A DNA stretch of 13,517 bases, taken from the NCBI GenBank assembly GCA_021160845.1, contig JAGHBT010000054.1:1-13517 (forward strand). Reading direction: 5' to 3'. Each line of letters opens with the position of its first letter. Position 1 is the first letter of the stretch. The position numbers and the translations under genes are program-made. This document shows, one piece after another, positions 1 through 6,910 of this stretch. The stretch comes from a bacterium (GTDB taxonomy: Bacteria; Krumholzibacteriota; Krumholzibacteriia; Krumholzibacteriales; WJIX01). The notes under the pieces are model-generated. The model did no database searches, had not been told where the DNA came from, and saw only the letters and a program-made list of their open reading frames with translations.

Positions 1-150
1 ATAAGGGAGAAAAGAATACACCTTGAGGAAAAGCCTCAAATAATAACCGATATTCTGGAATCCGGAGCATCCAAAGCCCGCAAAATAGCAAGGGAAACAC
101 TTGAAGAAGTAAGGGATGTGATGAAACTGCCAGCAAGGAGGGGTATTTAA
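1..150 (+). CDS. trpS: Tryptophanyl-tRNA synthetase, C-terminal end only (partial, 5' end outside window)
   Basis: The window opens inside a reading frame that runs 49 codons to a TAA at 148-150. The visible part (IREKRIHLEE..., ending VMKLPARRGI) is a charged amphipathic helix with an alternating Gly-Ala-x-x-Ala-x-x-x-Ala pattern. It matches the last helix of bacterial class I tryptophanyl-tRNA synthetases, where a segment such as LxEGAxxAxxxAxxTLxxVxxxMGL closes the protein. The enzyme attaches tryptophan to tRNA-Trp in the cytoplasm. The catalytic HIGH and KMSKS motifs lie upstream and cannot be seen, so the call rests on the C-terminal pattern and on the tryptophan-degrading gene that follows. 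The stop overlaps the next start by one base (TAATG), which suggests translational coupling. Another protein ending in a similar helix cannot be fully excluded. Confidence 0.72.
   Translation: MREKRIHLEEKPQIITDILESGASKARKIARETLEEVRDVMKLPARRGI
135..141 (+). promoter_or_regulatory. Ribosome binding site of tnaA, embedded in the end of trpS
   Basis: AAGGAGG is a full-strength Shine-Dalgarno sequence 8 nt before the ATG at 150. It lies inside the last codons of the preceding synthetase frame, so tnaA can be translated strongly from the same message. It fixes the tnaA start. Confidence 0.8.
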
Positions 151-1784
151 TGTCCAGCACAATAGATTTTTTTATTTCCAAATTCAGAGAGAATATAAAC
201 AGAGAAGATGAACCCGGCCGCTATTTCGTTCCCAGGCCCTACCGAAACGCTTCGGTTAGTTTCAGAAACTGTTCAATCGGAGATTTTGAGAAGAGGCGGG
301 ATATTCTGGTAAATGAAGCCGGATTGAACGCTTTTATGTTCAGAGCGGATATGATCCCAGGATGTGATCTGCTGTCTGATTCAGGTACTACTACTATGAC
401 AATGAAGCAATGGGCTCAAATGCTTCTAGGGGATGAATCCTACGGCTCTAATGAAGGCTATTTTGAATTAAAAAATAAGATAACAGAGACATTTGGTGAG
501 GACTGGCAATCCGACGGGGAAAACAAGTCCGTTGATAATCTGTTTATTTTTCACCAGGGTAGAGCGGCTGAAAACGCGATGTTTACGGTTTTAAAGCGCG
601 TGCTTAACGGCATGGGAATAAAGCTGGAGCCTAAACTCGGGAGCGGCCTTCTTCCGATGTTAAAAACACGTATTGAATCAAAACTCTCTTCTATTAAAAA
701 CAGAAGCGGCGATTCCCTGGATTCGGTATTTATCATCCCCAGCAATTCTCACTTTGATACGACACAGGGGAATATTGTGGATAAGGGAATGGTACCTTTG
801 GATTTACCTTGTCCGGAACATATAGATGATAACAGGGATTTTCATTTCAGAGGGAACATGGATGTAGCGGAAATTGAAAATTTGCTTGAAAATGAAGCGA
901 GCAGAGTTCCGCTGGTATATATAACTATTACAAACAACACCAGCGGCGGACAGCCGGTTTCGATTGCTAATATTAAACGGGTTAGAGAAATCACCGACCG
1001 CTTTAATATTCCCCTTTTCTTCGATGCCTGCAGATTTGCCGAGAATGCCTGGTTTATTAAAAAGTATGAGAAGGGTTACTCGGACAAGAGTGTTTCTGAA
1101 ATAGTTCATGAGATGTTCCGGTATGTTGACGGCTTCCATATCAGTTTAAAGAAGGATGGTCTTGTTAATATGGGGGGGGCGCTCGTACTGAAAAAGGGCA
1201 GCAGGGTTACGGAAAAATATCCTGGTTTTAAGGGTAGTTTAACCGATTATCAGATAATGGCGGAAGGGCATCCTACATACGGAGGACTTGCCGGAAGAGA
1301 TCTTAAAGGGGTTGTCGAGGGGCTTAGTGTTGTAGTAAGACAGGATTATCTCGATGCTAGAATAGGACAGATCAAAAAGTTCGCCGCCGGTCTTAAACGG
1401 TATGATATTCCCATTATTGAACCTGCCGGCGGGCACGCGGTATATATTAATATCGACAAATTTTTTGATGGCGTTGAGACCGATGATTTTATGGGTGTTT
1501 CTATAACGGCCCTTCTTTTAATCGCGGGGCACAGGGCCTGTGAACTTGGCACGTACGCGTTTGGACATTACGCGGGCGGAAAAGAAATTCCGCCGGATCC
1601 GAGAGTGAACTACTTGAGAGCCGCAGTTCCGCGCCTCGCCTACGAGGACGCCGACCTTCTGTCCTTCGTGGAAGCGGTTAAAATTCTTTTTGATCACAGA
1701 GACAGGATTCCGGGTGTTAATGTTGAATATGGACGCGAATTGTCTATGCGTCATTTTAAAAGCAGATTTTCATTTAAACAGTAA
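150..1784 (+). CDS. tnaA: Tryptophanase (L-tryptophan indole-lyase), enlarged form
   Basis: This PLP enzyme splits L-tryptophan into indole, pyruvate and ammonia. It has 544 residues, against 471 in E. coli TnaA. The PLP lysine is K335 in ISLKKDG (E. coli K270 in SAKKDA). Other landmarks are SDSGT (77-80), HQGRAAEN (135-142), TSGGQPVS (264-271), DACRFAENAWF (292-302), HPTYGGL (374-380) and PRLAYE (494-499). D203 in HFDTTQG aligns with E. coli D137, where tyrosine phenol-lyase has threonine. H535 in MRHF aligns with H463. Both favour tryptophanase over tyrosine phenol-lyase. The extra length comes from about 20 N-terminal residues and an insertion of about 45 residues near 147-193, unlike the E. 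coli enzyme. The gene overlaps trpS by one base, so a TnaC-type leader cannot lie directly upstream. The start is set by AAGGAGG at 135-141. A G8 tract lies just after the PLP-lysine codon. Confidence 0.93.
   Translation: MSSTIDFFISKFRENINREDEPGRYFVPRPYRNASVSFRNCSIGDFEKRRDILVNEAGLNAFMFRADMIPGCDLLSDSGTTTMTMKQWAQMLLGDESYGSNEGYFELKNKITETFGEDWQSDGENKSVDNLFIFHQGRAAENAMFTVLKRVLNGMGIKLEPKLGSGLLPMLKTRIESKLSSIKNRSGDSLDSVFIIPSNSHFDTTQGNIVDKGMVPLDLPCPEHIDDNRDFHFRGNMDVAEIENLLENEASRVPLVYITITNNTSGGQPVSIANIKRVREITDRFNIPLFFDACRFAENAWFIKKYEKGYSDKSVSEIVHEMFRYVDGFHISLKKDGLVNMGGALVLKKGSRVTEKYPGFKGSLTDYQIMAEGHPTYGGLAGRDLKGVVEGLSVVVRQDYLDARIGQIKKFAAGLKRYDIPIIEPAGGHAVYINIDKFFDGVETDDFMGVSITALLLIAGHRACELGTYAFGHYAGGKEIPPDPRVNYLRAAVPRLAYEDADLLSFVEAVKILFDHRDRIPGVNVEYGRELSMRHFKSRFSFKQ
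1172..1179 (+). repeat. G8 homopolymer inside tnaA
   Basis: Eight consecutive G residues span the end of M341, G342, G343 and the start of A344. They lie about 20 bases after the codon for the PLP lysine K335. The frame is intact here. A one-base slip would truncate or scramble everything after the PLP site. Confidence 0.95.
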
Positions 1785-1903
1785 CGGCCCGAGATTCGGT
1801 ATATTTCCCCTTCCGGTGAAACCCCCTCAATTTGTGGAATATTTCATGCTAAGATTTACTTTGCTTAAAGCTCGTTTCTCCAGGGGAATGGAATAATTAT
1901 ATT
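1785..1903 (+). other. 119-bp gap between tnaA and the histidine kinase gene
   Basis: No gene is supported here. An open frame across the end of tnaA (1690-1896) has no family signature and no good ribosome site. A very short inverted repeat, CCGA-GAT-TCGG, sits just after the tnaA stop but has no T-run, so it is at best a weak terminator. The gap also holds a possible -24/-12 promoter at 1835-1850. AGGGGA at 1882-1887 is a possible but distant (16 nt) ribosome site for the next gene. Confidence 0.6.
1835..1850 (+). promoter_or_regulatory. Possible sigma-54 (-24/-12) promoter before the histidine kinase
   Basis: TGGAATATTTCATGCT has TGG and TGCT at the exact spacing of the sigma-54 consensus TGGCACRNNNNTTGCW. 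It mismatches at positions 4, 6 and 12. If used, transcription would begin near 1861, giving a leader of about 43 nt before the ATG at 1904. The -12 element is imperfect and such a match can arise by chance, so this is a candidate only. It is of interest mainly because a much better site of the same type lies before the next gene block. Confidence 0.3.
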
Positions 1904-3586
1904 ATGATGAACAAAAATTACGGTACTCTAAACTTTGCCGGAAGTGATAAAAAAGAAGATCAGCTTTCGGCTGTGATGGAAATAGCCAATCTTATCAATT
2001 CCCGGCTTGATCTGGAACATGTTCTGTCCAGGATAGCGAAGGAAATGGCAAGGGTTATTGATTATGATATTGGTTGTGTGGCAGTTTATGAAAAGGATGA
2101 TAATTGTCTTTATCTCCGCCACATATTCAGAAAAAATGGCGATCACTCCTACGAGGGTACTTATGTTCCTATTGATGAGAGTAATGTAATTGGATGGGTG
2201 GCGATTAACAAAAAGCCCGCGTACCGAAATGATATTTTAAATGATAATCGCTTTAAAGAAGTTATGAAAAAAGATAACCTCAGGTCTGATGTGGTTGTAC
2301 CCCTAATGTCCAAGGATTCATTTATCGGCACTCTTAATATAGGCAGCTATGAACCTGATCATTTCTCGGAGTTTGACCTGGAACTTGTCACTAATCTCAG
2401 CAAATTAACTTCAATAGCCGTCAAGAATTCGACTCTATTTGAAGAAGTGCGTGTTCTTGGAATAAAATATAAGAATTTAATGCATAATGCGAAAGACGTT
2501 ATAACTCTTATGGATTTTTCGGGTAAGATAGTAGAGTGCAGCGATTCAATGGAAAGGATTTCCGGATACACGAGGGATGAAATATTGGGTAACAAATTCT
2601 TTAAACTCACATCGCCTGAAAGACGGGAAGAGTCGGAAAAGAGATTTAGCATGGTTATTAAGGGTGAATTAGATCACCTGTCAGAGGTACCTTATGTAAA
2701 GAAAAACGGCGATTTAGTTTATATGGATATTGATATGAGTGTTATAAGAATAAAGGACAAACCTTATGTTTTATCCATCAACCATGATATTACGGAGAAA
2801 AAGATTCTTGAAGAAAAGATTAGGTTCCAAAACAAGGAGCTTAAGGGAAAGAACAAGAAATTGATGGATCTGGATAGATTAAAGAGTGAGTTTCTGGGAA
2901 GGGTGAGCCATGAGCTGCGTACGCCACTCTCAGTGATAATGGCTTATGTGGATAGTCTGCAGGATGAAGATAGCGCAAATCCAATAGATAAAGATACAAG
3001 AGATGAATTCTTGAGTGTCATTTCCAATCAATCTGGTAAATTGCTGGGGATTATTAATGATTTGCTTGATCTATCCAGGGTGGAGATATCAAATTCAATG
3101 CTGGATATGAGCCAGGGAAGCATTAATGAAATAGTGAGGCTTTCCGTTAAATCGGTTGAACGAGAAGCTCGGGATAAAGATATAAATATTTCATATGATC
3201 TTGACGAATCTCTTCCTATTATTAATTTTGACACTTTGCGTATACAACAAGTGTGTATTAACCTGCTTAGCAACGCGGTGAAATTTACTGGAAAAGGCGA
3301 TAAAATTTTCGTTCAAACCGGTCATAAGGAAAAAGAAATAATAATTTCAATAAGCGATGCTGCTCCCTATATCAAGAGTGAAAATATTGACGAAATATTT
3401 AAGGACTTTACTCAAATCGACGGTGGGTCAAGTCGATTATGGGATGGCATGGGAGTTGGACTACGCCTCGTTAAACATTATGTTAATCTTCACGGAGGCA
3501 GGGTCTGGGTAAACAGAAGGGAAAGCCAGGGAAATACTTTTAGTTTTTCTATACCTACCAATATACATATGCAAACCTCTTTATGA
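1904..3586 (+). CDS. Soluble GAF-PAS sensor histidine kinase with a degenerate G1 box
   Basis: The protein has 560 residues and no membrane segment or signal peptide, so it should sense a cytoplasmic signal. Domains in order are GAF (about 22-176), PAS (about 187-297), a Lys/Glu-rich helical linker (about 297-325), HisKA (about 326-395) and HATPase (about 408-552). H336 in SHELRTPLS is the autophosphorylation histidine. The N box (NLLSNAVKFT) carries N457. The G1 box, normally DxGxGI, reads SDAAPYIK at 484-491: the aspartate (D485) remains but both glycines are lost. The G2 box, GMGVGLRL (515-522), keeps its glycines. The kinase may therefore bind ATP weakly or act mainly as a phosphatase or scaffold. 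No receiver domain or adjacent response regulator is present, so its partner is unknown. Translation could begin at ATG 1904 or 1907. Ligand and target cannot be read from the sequence. Confidence 0.88.
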   Translation: MMNKNYGTLNFAGSDKKEDQLSAVMEIANLINSRLDLEHVLSRIAKEMARVIDYDIGCVAVYEKDDNCLYLRHIFRKNGDHSYEGTYVPIDESNVIGWVAINKKPAYRNDILNDNRFKEVMKKDNLRSDVVVPLMSKDSFIGTLNIGSYEPDHFSEFDLELVTNLSKLTSIAVKNSTLFEEVRVLGIKYKNLMHNAKDVITLMDFSGKIVECSDSMERISGYTRDEILGNKFFKLTSPERREESEKRFSMVIKGELDHLSEVPYVKKNGDLVYMDIDMSVIRIKDKPYVLSINHDITEKKILEEKIRFQNKELKGKNKKLMDLDRLKSEFLGRVSHELRTPLSVIMAYVDSLQDEDSANPIDKDTRDEFLSVISNQSGKLLGIINDLLDLSRVEISNSMLDMSQGSINEIVRLSVKSVEREARDKDINISYDLDESLPIINFDTLRIQQVCINLLSNAVKFTGKGDKIFVQTGHKEKEIIISISDAAPYIKSENIDEIFKDFTQIDGGSSRLWDGMGVGLRLVKHYVNLHGGRVWVNRRESQGNTFSFSIPTNIHMQTSL

Positions 3587-3589
3587 TTC

Positions 3590-3606
3590 TTTCGCAAAAA
3601 GCGAGA
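3590..3606 (+). terminator. Weak hairpin after the histidine kinase stop
   Basis: TTTCGC (3590-3595) pairs with GCGAGA (3601-3606), with one G-U pair, around a loop of five A residues, 4 nt after the stop codon. There is no T-run directly after it. A T-rich tract follows only at about 3654-3678. It could help end the kinase transcript, but it is not a classical intrinsic terminator. Confidence 0.25.
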
Positions 3607-3764
3607 CGTTTACAGTGATTCCCGAAGCTTTCCTGTTGTACTCAAAACTTCCTTTTTAGGGCTTCTTTTCTTTTTTTTATCACCGTAACTGATTAAAATC
3701 CGGCATGTTATATCAATTCATTAGTTTAGCAAACATGTCTGCCCGCGACTTCGGGGGTGATGTC

Positions 3765-3780
3765 TGGTATAGCATTTGCA
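3765..3780 (+). promoter_or_regulatory. Sigma-54 (-24/-12) promoter of the chemotaxis operon
   Basis: TGGTATAGCATTTGCA fits the RpoN consensus TGGCACRNNNNTTGCW at every defined position except 4 and 6, where C is replaced by T. The GG and GC dinucleotides have the required spacing, and the -12 element TTGCA is perfect. The expected start site is near 3791, giving a leader of about 73 nt before cheR at 3864. The -12 region overlaps a 10-bp palindrome, ATTTGCAAAT (3774-3783). Sigma-54 promoters need an AAA+ activator, and none is encoded in this window. The placement directly upstream of a ten-gene co-directional operon supports function. Confidence 0.72.
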
Positions 3781-3863
3781 AATTTGGTTTGCAACAAAAC
3801 CCCTCCATTTCATCGGTGGGATTTAAATAAACTTTAGAAATAATTTTAGAGCCTGGACAAAGA

Positions 3864-4682
3864 ATGGAAATACTACAAAAGAGACTGACAATAGATGACC
3901 TAATTCTTTTTGTCAAATCGAAGACAAAACTGGACCTGTCTAAATATCGTCCAGCTGCTTTAAAGAGAAGGATTGCTCACAGGCAATTTACATTAAGGTG
4001 TCATGATATGCACGATTACATTCATTATCTTTATGAAAACCCATCTGAATTGAGATATTTAACCGATATCGTAACAATTCATGTGACGGGTTTTTTCCGC
4101 GATTTGGATGTCTTCGACTATTTGTCCGAGAGCATACTGCCCGCATTTGTTGAAAGAAAAAACAGGCGCGCAGGGAATCATCTCAGGGTTTGGAGCGCCG
4201 GGTGCTCCACGGGCGAAGAGGCATACAGTATTGCCATATTGTTGGATAAGTTTCTAAAAAATGACGCGATCATGGCGGAAGTTGTTGGAACTGATATTTC
4301 TGAAGATGCCTTTAACGCGGCGAAAATCGGGGAATATTCACGTGAAAAGCTCAAGGGTGTTTCCAAAAATATTGTGGAGAATTATTTTCGCGAGACTGAG
4401 AATGGCTATGGGATTACCCCGCGGATCAGGGAAAAAGTATCTTTTTTTGTTCATGATCTTTTCTCCAAACCGCCCTTTTCGGAAATTGATATGGTGGTAT
4501 GTAGAAATGTGCTGATTCATTTTAAGCAGATTTGTCGCGAAGAGGTAATCGCAAATTTCCATTCCGCTCTTAGTGATTCGGGATTGTTGCTACTCGGTAA
4601 AAGTGAAGCTGTGAGTGGAGCTTGTCTGGGTATGTTCAAGCTCCTCGATCCATCAATTAAGCTTTATCAAAAGATTGTTTGA
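3864..4682 (+). CDS. cheR: Chemotaxis protein methyltransferase CheR
   Basis: CheR transfers methyl groups from S-adenosylmethionine to glutamates of chemoreceptors, raising kinase activity during adaptation. The 272-residue length is normal for the family. The all-helical CheR N-domain occupies about 1-75 and contains RPAALKRRIAHR (29-40). TIHVTGFFRD (71-80) matches the conserved TxxxTxFFR segment. The SAM-binding loop is WSAGCSTGEEAYS (110-122), followed by the acidic end of strand 2 at GTDIS (142-146) and the CRNVLIHF motif (213-220). No TPR extension is present. It is the first gene of the operon, behind the sigma-54 promoter. The ribosome site is weak (TGGA at 3854-3857), so CheR may be made at low level, as is usual. 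The MCP gene follows after 19 nt. Confidence 0.95.
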   Translation: MEILQKRLTIDDLILFVKSKTKLDLSKYRPAALKRRIAHRQFTLRCHDMHDYIHYLYENPSELRYLTDIVTIHVTGFFRDLDVFDYLSESILPAFVERKNRRAGNHLRVWSAGCSTGEEAYSIAILLDKFLKNDAIMAEVVGTDISEDAFNAAKIGEYSREKLKGVSKNIVENYFRETENGYGITPRIREKVSFFVHDLFSKPPFSEIDMVVCRNVLIHFKQICREEVIANFHSALSDSGLLLLGKSEAVSGACLGMFKLLDPSIKLYQKIV

Positions 4683-4701
4683 CTTATAAAGGAGATTTGA
4701 A

Positions 4702-6378
4702 ATGAATATTTTCAGAGCAGGGAAATCAATAAAGTGGAATGTCCTTATAGTAACTGCTATCTTTTTGGCTATTGCCTGTGGAGTTGCTTCGTTTTCCCTT
4801 GTAAGAATATCCAAAACAGCCATTCGAGAAGCCGTTTCCGAGAGAGATTTGAGTTGGACTGATTGCGTTAGAAATTTGACTCTAAAGACAAAGGATATTG
4901 TGAAGAGCGAAGCTTTGATCTCTCTGTTTAAAAGAGTCAAAGGTGATTATCCCGAGCTTAACAGGATTGAATTGCTTGATTCGGACAATCACATCATGTT
5001 GACTACGATGTTACCTCAGGATCAAAATCAAACGAATTTTCAAGAGACGAAAGAGATTACTGATAAAGAACAAGAGAACGGTGATCTTAATTTAACTTCT
5101 TTAATAATCCCACTAGGTGACGAAATGGGAAGGCATTTGAAGCTTGTTTTTGATTCCAGCCAAGTGGATATGAAAGCTACTGGAATTAAATTATGGATAT
5201 TCTTGATCAATAGTGTTTTGATGATCACTATTTTTTCTCTCTTTTATGCCTTGGTTAATAGTGTGATTCGTAAGCCGTTACAGGGTCTTTTGTTCGCCTG
5301 CAAATCAGTCGCGAGTGATGCCAGAAATCTCGCAAATGGAATTGAAATAGATTCAAAGGATGAACTCGGTGAACTGGGAATATCTTTAAATCACGTGTTC
5401 AGGAATATTATGGAAATTATAAATATTATTCGAAGCACATCCGACAAGGTGAATTTTTCCGCTCAAAGCCTGTCCGCTTCCACCGAAGAGGTAAATTCCA
5501 TAACAGAGGAAACATCTCTGACAATACAGAACATTGCTAAATCAACCGATCTTCAGGCACAGAAGGTTGAGGAAATGAACAGAGAAATTAAGAATATGGA
5601 GAGAACGGTAAAGCAAGTGGCTAACAGCGCCGAACTTGCCGCTTCGGCCGCCACCAATGCCTCCAAAACAGCAACCAAGGGGGGGGATTCCGCCAAAGAG
5701 GCTGTAGAAAGAATAAACAAAATTTACCAATCATCCAGGAAGTCATCTGAAATAATCAGGCATCTAGGGGAAAGATCAAATCAGATAGGTGAAATTGTTG
5801 ATGTGATTACTGATGTAGCTGACCAAACAAATCTTTTAGCTCTTAATGCGGCTATTGAGGCGGCTAGGGCCGGAGAGGCCGGAAGTGGATTCGCGGTTGT
5901 AGCTGACGAAGTAAGAAAACTTGCAGAAGGAAGCGCAAAGGCTGCCGAGGAAATTGCTACGCTGATTCGAAAAACCCAGGATGACACGCAAACTGCTATT
6001 GAAAGTATTGAAGTTGGTTCCAAAGAGGTGGGCGAAGGGATGGAAGTGATTACAAAGACCGGAGAATCCCTTGATGAGATTGTACAGGTGCTTGAAAGCT
6101 CTAATGAGATGTCCAGAAGGATATTCGCCGCCACACAGGAATTAAGTAGAGGTATGGCGAATGTCATATCTTCAATAGATGGAATCTCGGGAAGCGCCAG
6201 CGAGAATGCTTCAGCGACTCAAGAAAGCGCTGCTTCGATGGAACAGATGACTTCAAGCATGGATGATGTAGCCTCGGCTGCTCAGAAACTCAGTGATCTT
6301 TCCATACAGCTCAGAGGGAATGTTGACAGGTTTAGTGCGAAAGAAACCGGGGCTGAGATCAGCGCTAAAGTGGTTTGA
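4702..6378 (+). CDS. Methyl-accepting chemotaxis protein (transmembrane receptor)
   Basis: The 558-residue receptor has the classic layout. TM1 is at about 13-35, an extracytoplasmic sensor domain of about 125 residues at 36-163, and TM2 at about 164-186. A HAMP-like segment (about 187-240) and a long helical signalling domain follow. The hairpin tip, where CheA and CheW bind, lies in the stretch from DQTNLLALNAAIEAARAG (374-391) to FAVVADEVRKLAE (397-409). Candidate methylation pairs are E262-E263, Q507-E508 and E514-Q515, each flanked by small residues. The two glutamines would need deamidation by CheD or CheB before methylation. The signalling domain of about 300 residues fits the long 44-heptad class, though I did not align it. 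There is no C-terminal NWETF-type tether. The sensor domain is not recognisable, so the ligand is unknown. AAAGGAG lies just upstream of the start. Confidence 0.95.
   Translation: MNIFRAGKSIKWNVLIVTAIFLAIACGVASFSLVRISKTAIREAVSERDLSWTDCVRNLTLKTKDIVKSEALISLFKRVKGDYPELNRIELLDSDNHIMLTTMLPQDQNQTNFQETKEITDKEQENGDLNLTSLIIPLGDEMGRHLKLVFDSSQVDMKATGIKLWIFLINSVLMITIFSLFYALVNSVIRKPLQGLLFACKSVASDARNLANGIEIDSKDELGELGISLNHVFRNIMEIINIIRSTSDKVNFSAQSLSASTEEVNSITEETSLTIQNIAKSTDLQAQKVEEMNREIKNMERTVKQVANSAELAASAATNASKTATKGGDSAKEAVERINKIYQSSRKSSEIIRHLGERSNQIGEIVDVITDVADQTNLLALNAAIEAARAGEAGSGFAVVADEVRKLAEGSAKAAEEIATLIRKTQDDTQTAIESIEVGSKEVGEGMEVITKTGESLDEIVQVLESSNEMSRRIFAATQELSRGMANVISSIDGISGSASENASATQESAASMEQMTSSMDDVASAAQKLSDLSIQLRGNVDRFSAKETGAEISAKVV
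5679..5686 (+). repeat. G8 homopolymer inside the MCP gene
   Basis: Eight G residues cover the end of K326, G327, G328 and the start of D329, before the signalling hairpin tip. The frame is intact. A slip here would remove the CheA/CheW-binding tip. Confidence 0.95.
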
Positions 6379-6396
6379 ACCAATCGGAAAATATAC

Positions 6397-6403
6397 AAGG
6401 GAG
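6397..6403 (+). promoter_or_regulatory. Ribosome binding site deciding the cheW start
   Basis: AAGGGAG lies 9 nt before ATG 6413 and touches ATG 6404. It argues against both the long upstream extension and the 6404 start. Confidence 0.65.
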
Positions 6404-6412
6404 ATGAACTCA

Positions 6413-6910
6413 ATGGGACTAAAACCTGAAGATAACGTACCGGAGATACAAATGGTAACCTTTTGCGTCGAAAAGGAAAACTATGCCGTTTCTGTCTCAG
6501 AGGTAAAAGAAATCATTCTTCCGATAGGGACTTTTCCAGTTCCGGGTATGCAGGATCCGGTAAAAGGCGTCATTAATTTAAGAGGAGAAATAGTACCGGT
6601 ACTTGATATCCATTCGGTTCTCGGAGTGCCGAAGATAGTTAAAGAGGAATCCTCTAAAAAAAAGAGATTTATCATCTTGGATAGTGAAGATGGCGGGTTT
6701 GGTTTCGAAGTTGACAGGGTTATGGAAGTTGTAAAATTTCGCGAGGACAGAATCCAACCTTCACCGGAGATAGGAAAGGTAAATACAAATAACGACGTAC
6801 TACTTGGTTTTATTCAGTCAAAGGGCGAAATAATTATTGTTATTGATCCTGTTAAATTGCTGGAACACTGTATGAATATTGGCGAATTGGGAAAATCACA
6901 CTCATTCTAA
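6413..6910 (+). CDS. cheW: CheW coupling protein
   Basis: CheW is a small cytoplasmic adaptor that ties the receptor tip to the P5 domain of CheA in the chemosensory array. From ATG 6413 it has 165 residues, a normal length, and consists of one CheW domain (about 10-155). The family signature GVINLRGEIVPVLDI is at 52-66, preceded by VSEVKEIILPIGTFPVPG (28-45). DVLLGF and IIIVIDPVKLL close the second sub-barrel. The frame stays open upstream to 6293, inside the MCP gene, but that extension has no CheW similarity. ATG 6404 directly abuts the ribosome site AAGGGAG (6397-6403), whereas ATG 6413 lies 9 nt beyond it and is preferred. The gap after the MCP stop is 34 nt. A 74-nt gap follows before cheD. 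Confidence 0.94.
   Translation: MGLKPEDNVPEIQMVTFCVEKENYAVSVSEVKEIILPIGTFPVPGMQDPVKGVINLRGEIVPVLDIHSVLGVPKIVKEESSKKKRFIILDSEDGGFGFEVDRVMEVVKFREDRIQPSPEIGKVNTNNDVLLGFIQSKGEIIIVIDPVKLLEHCMNIGELGKSHSF

Larger units (their letters stand above)
3587..3863 (+). other. 277-bp gene-free region between the kinase and the chemotaxis operon
   Basis: No coding region is supported here on either strand. Going downstream it holds a small hairpin (3590-3606), a pyrimidine-rich stretch ending in T8 at 3671-3678, a near-consensus sigma-54 promoter (3765-3780) and an AT-rich leader before cheR. A five-base pair of arms, GAAGC (3624-3628) and GCTTC (3661-3665), lies before the T-rich run but encloses about 32 bases. 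The upstream half, about 3690-3764, is where an enhancer-binding activator might bind, but I see no clear paired operator there. Confidence 0.6.

Noticed and set aside
1690..1896. Small open frame across the end of tnaA
   Set aside because: It overlaps the conserved tnaA C terminus in another frame, has no good ribosome site and no recognisable family pattern.
3624..3678. GAAGC/GCTTC arms followed by a T-rich run as an intrinsic terminator
   Set aside because: The stem is only five base pairs and the loop about 32 bases, too weak to call. The T-rich run is noted in the gap description.
3774..3783. 10-bp palindrome ATTTGCAAAT as an operator
   Set aside because: It overlaps the -12 element of the sigma-54 promoter, whose TTGCA and AT-rich flank already explain most of it. 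There is no second copy to support a repressor site.
5781..6167. 128-residue antisense open frame within the MCP gene
   Set aside because: It is a Ser/Ala/Ile-rich mirror of the highly conserved receptor hairpin. The sense strand explains the sequence.
6293..6412. Upstream extension of cheW into the MCP gene
   Set aside because: The extra 40 residues have no CheW similarity, and AAGGGAG at 6397-6403 points to ATG 6413.
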